Of a stretch of 64,000 nucleotides of DNA, positions 63,765 through 64,000 are shown piece by piece. The translations under genes were made by a program, and so were the position numbers. The DNA comes from Amycolatopsis deserti (GTDB lineage Bacteria; Actinomycetota; Actinomycetes; Mycobacteriales; Pseudonocardiaceae): contig NZ_BNAU01000007.1 of assembly GCF_014653945.1 (NCBI RefSeq), positions 434,001-498,000 of the forward strand. The letters run 5' to 3'. How positions within the stretch are numbered: the stretch's first letter is position 1; every line of letters begins with the position of its first letter. The notes below the pieces were generated by a model that ran no database searches, was not told where the DNA came from, and saw only the letters and a program-made list of their open reading frames with translations.

Positions 63765-64000
63765 ATGATGGATACAGCGACAAGTCAGCGACCGCTCTTC
63801 CTGCCCGAACGCCCCTGGCTGCGGTCCGGCCTCGAGGTGTTCGACCGCGGCCCGGGCGAGGTGCAGATCGGTCTCGACCCCCGGCACGCCATGGTGGTCG
63901 CGGACCTGCCACCCGATCTGGTGGACGTGATGCACCGCCTCGACGGCAGCCTCCGGTTGGAGAGCCTGTTCGCGCTCGCCAAGAGCGAACACGTCGAGAT
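63765..64000 (+). CDS. ThiF-type protein, N-terminal part (cut by window edge)
   Basis: The frame codes 78 residues before the edge, from ATG 63765 or 63768. The sequence LPERPWLRSGLEVFDRGPGE, then VQIGLDPRHAMVVADLPPDL and VDVMHRLDGSLRLESLFALA, matches the N-terminal region of actinobacterial ThiF/HesA-like adenylyltransferase proteins, which precedes the Rossmann-type domain. The ATP-binding domain is outside the window, so the call rests on the N-terminal pattern only. No ribosome-binding site is visible; a leaderless start is possible. Confidence 0.6.
   Translation, partial: MMDTATSQRPLFLPERPWLRSGLEVFDRGPGEVQIGLDPRHAMVVADLPPDLVDVMHRLDGSLRLESLFALAKSEHVE

Overview
The window is high-GC (about 70%) actinobacterial chromosome with many GTG starts, ATGA/GTGA gene overlaps and a tmRNA tag ending in FALAA. 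Together with PPA1309-family, UPF0182, DUF2342 and PDZ-Lon genes side by side, this points to a member of the Pseudonocardiaceae, most likely Amycolatopsis or a close relative (inference; no 16S rRNA is present).

Layout. 1-8.5 kb: the start of an ion-channel gene, a drug/antibiotic-type ABC exporter pair convergent with a two-component system whose kinase carries a roughly 325-residue low-complexity insert, a dienelactone hydrolase, small proteins and a PiT phosphate transporter. 8.5-16.1 kb: a tightly overlapping histidine-utilisation operon (hutH-hutU-M20 amidohydrolase-hutF-hutI), divergent from an IclR regulator with a palindrome next to its start. 16.1-27.3 kb: a 51-bp tandem repeat, tmRNA (ssrA), a second two-component system with a duplicated sensor domain, a cupin/MarR divergent pair with clear operators, an acyltransferase, an amidohydrolase, and the conserved block prfB-ftsE-ftsX-smpB. 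A PadR regulator and an initiator tRNA close this part.

27.5-54.7 kb is an accessory catabolic region and the most interesting part of the window. It has two sugar-type ABC transporters: a GguAB/ChvE-like set on the plus strand and an RbsABC-like set on the minus strand. A minus-strand run of enzymes follows the second transporter: three SDRs, two MDR alcohol dehydrogenases, a beta-hydroxyacid dehydrogenase, an aldehyde dehydrogenase, a TIM-barrel epimerase and an M24-fold protein lacking a metal-ligand Asp. A separate operon encodes a complete lipoate-dependent 2-oxoacid dehydrogenase complex (fused E1 alpha-beta, E2, E3) with its own lipoate ligase. Seven copies of a 14-bp palindrome (TGCAATCGTTTGCA type) lie before the LacI gene, both transporters and the dehydrogenase run, which suggests one LacI regulon. 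A second motif (AATGKATCCATT, two copies) lies between the E1 operon and a VOC/GntR pair and suggests a nested GntR circuit. No sugar kinase or aldolase is visible, so an oxidative, non-phosphorylating route ending in an acyl-CoA is the simplest reading. The substrate is not known.

54.9-64 kb returns to conserved actinobacterial genes: a second initiator tRNA, UPF0182 membrane protein, PPA1309-family protein, PDZ-Lon protease, DUF2342 zinc protease-like protein, YgjP/M48-type metallopeptidase and the start of a ThiF-type gene. These are separated by long GC-rich degenerate repeats without credible genes. Two perfect DnaA-box sequences in inverted orientation precede the last gene.
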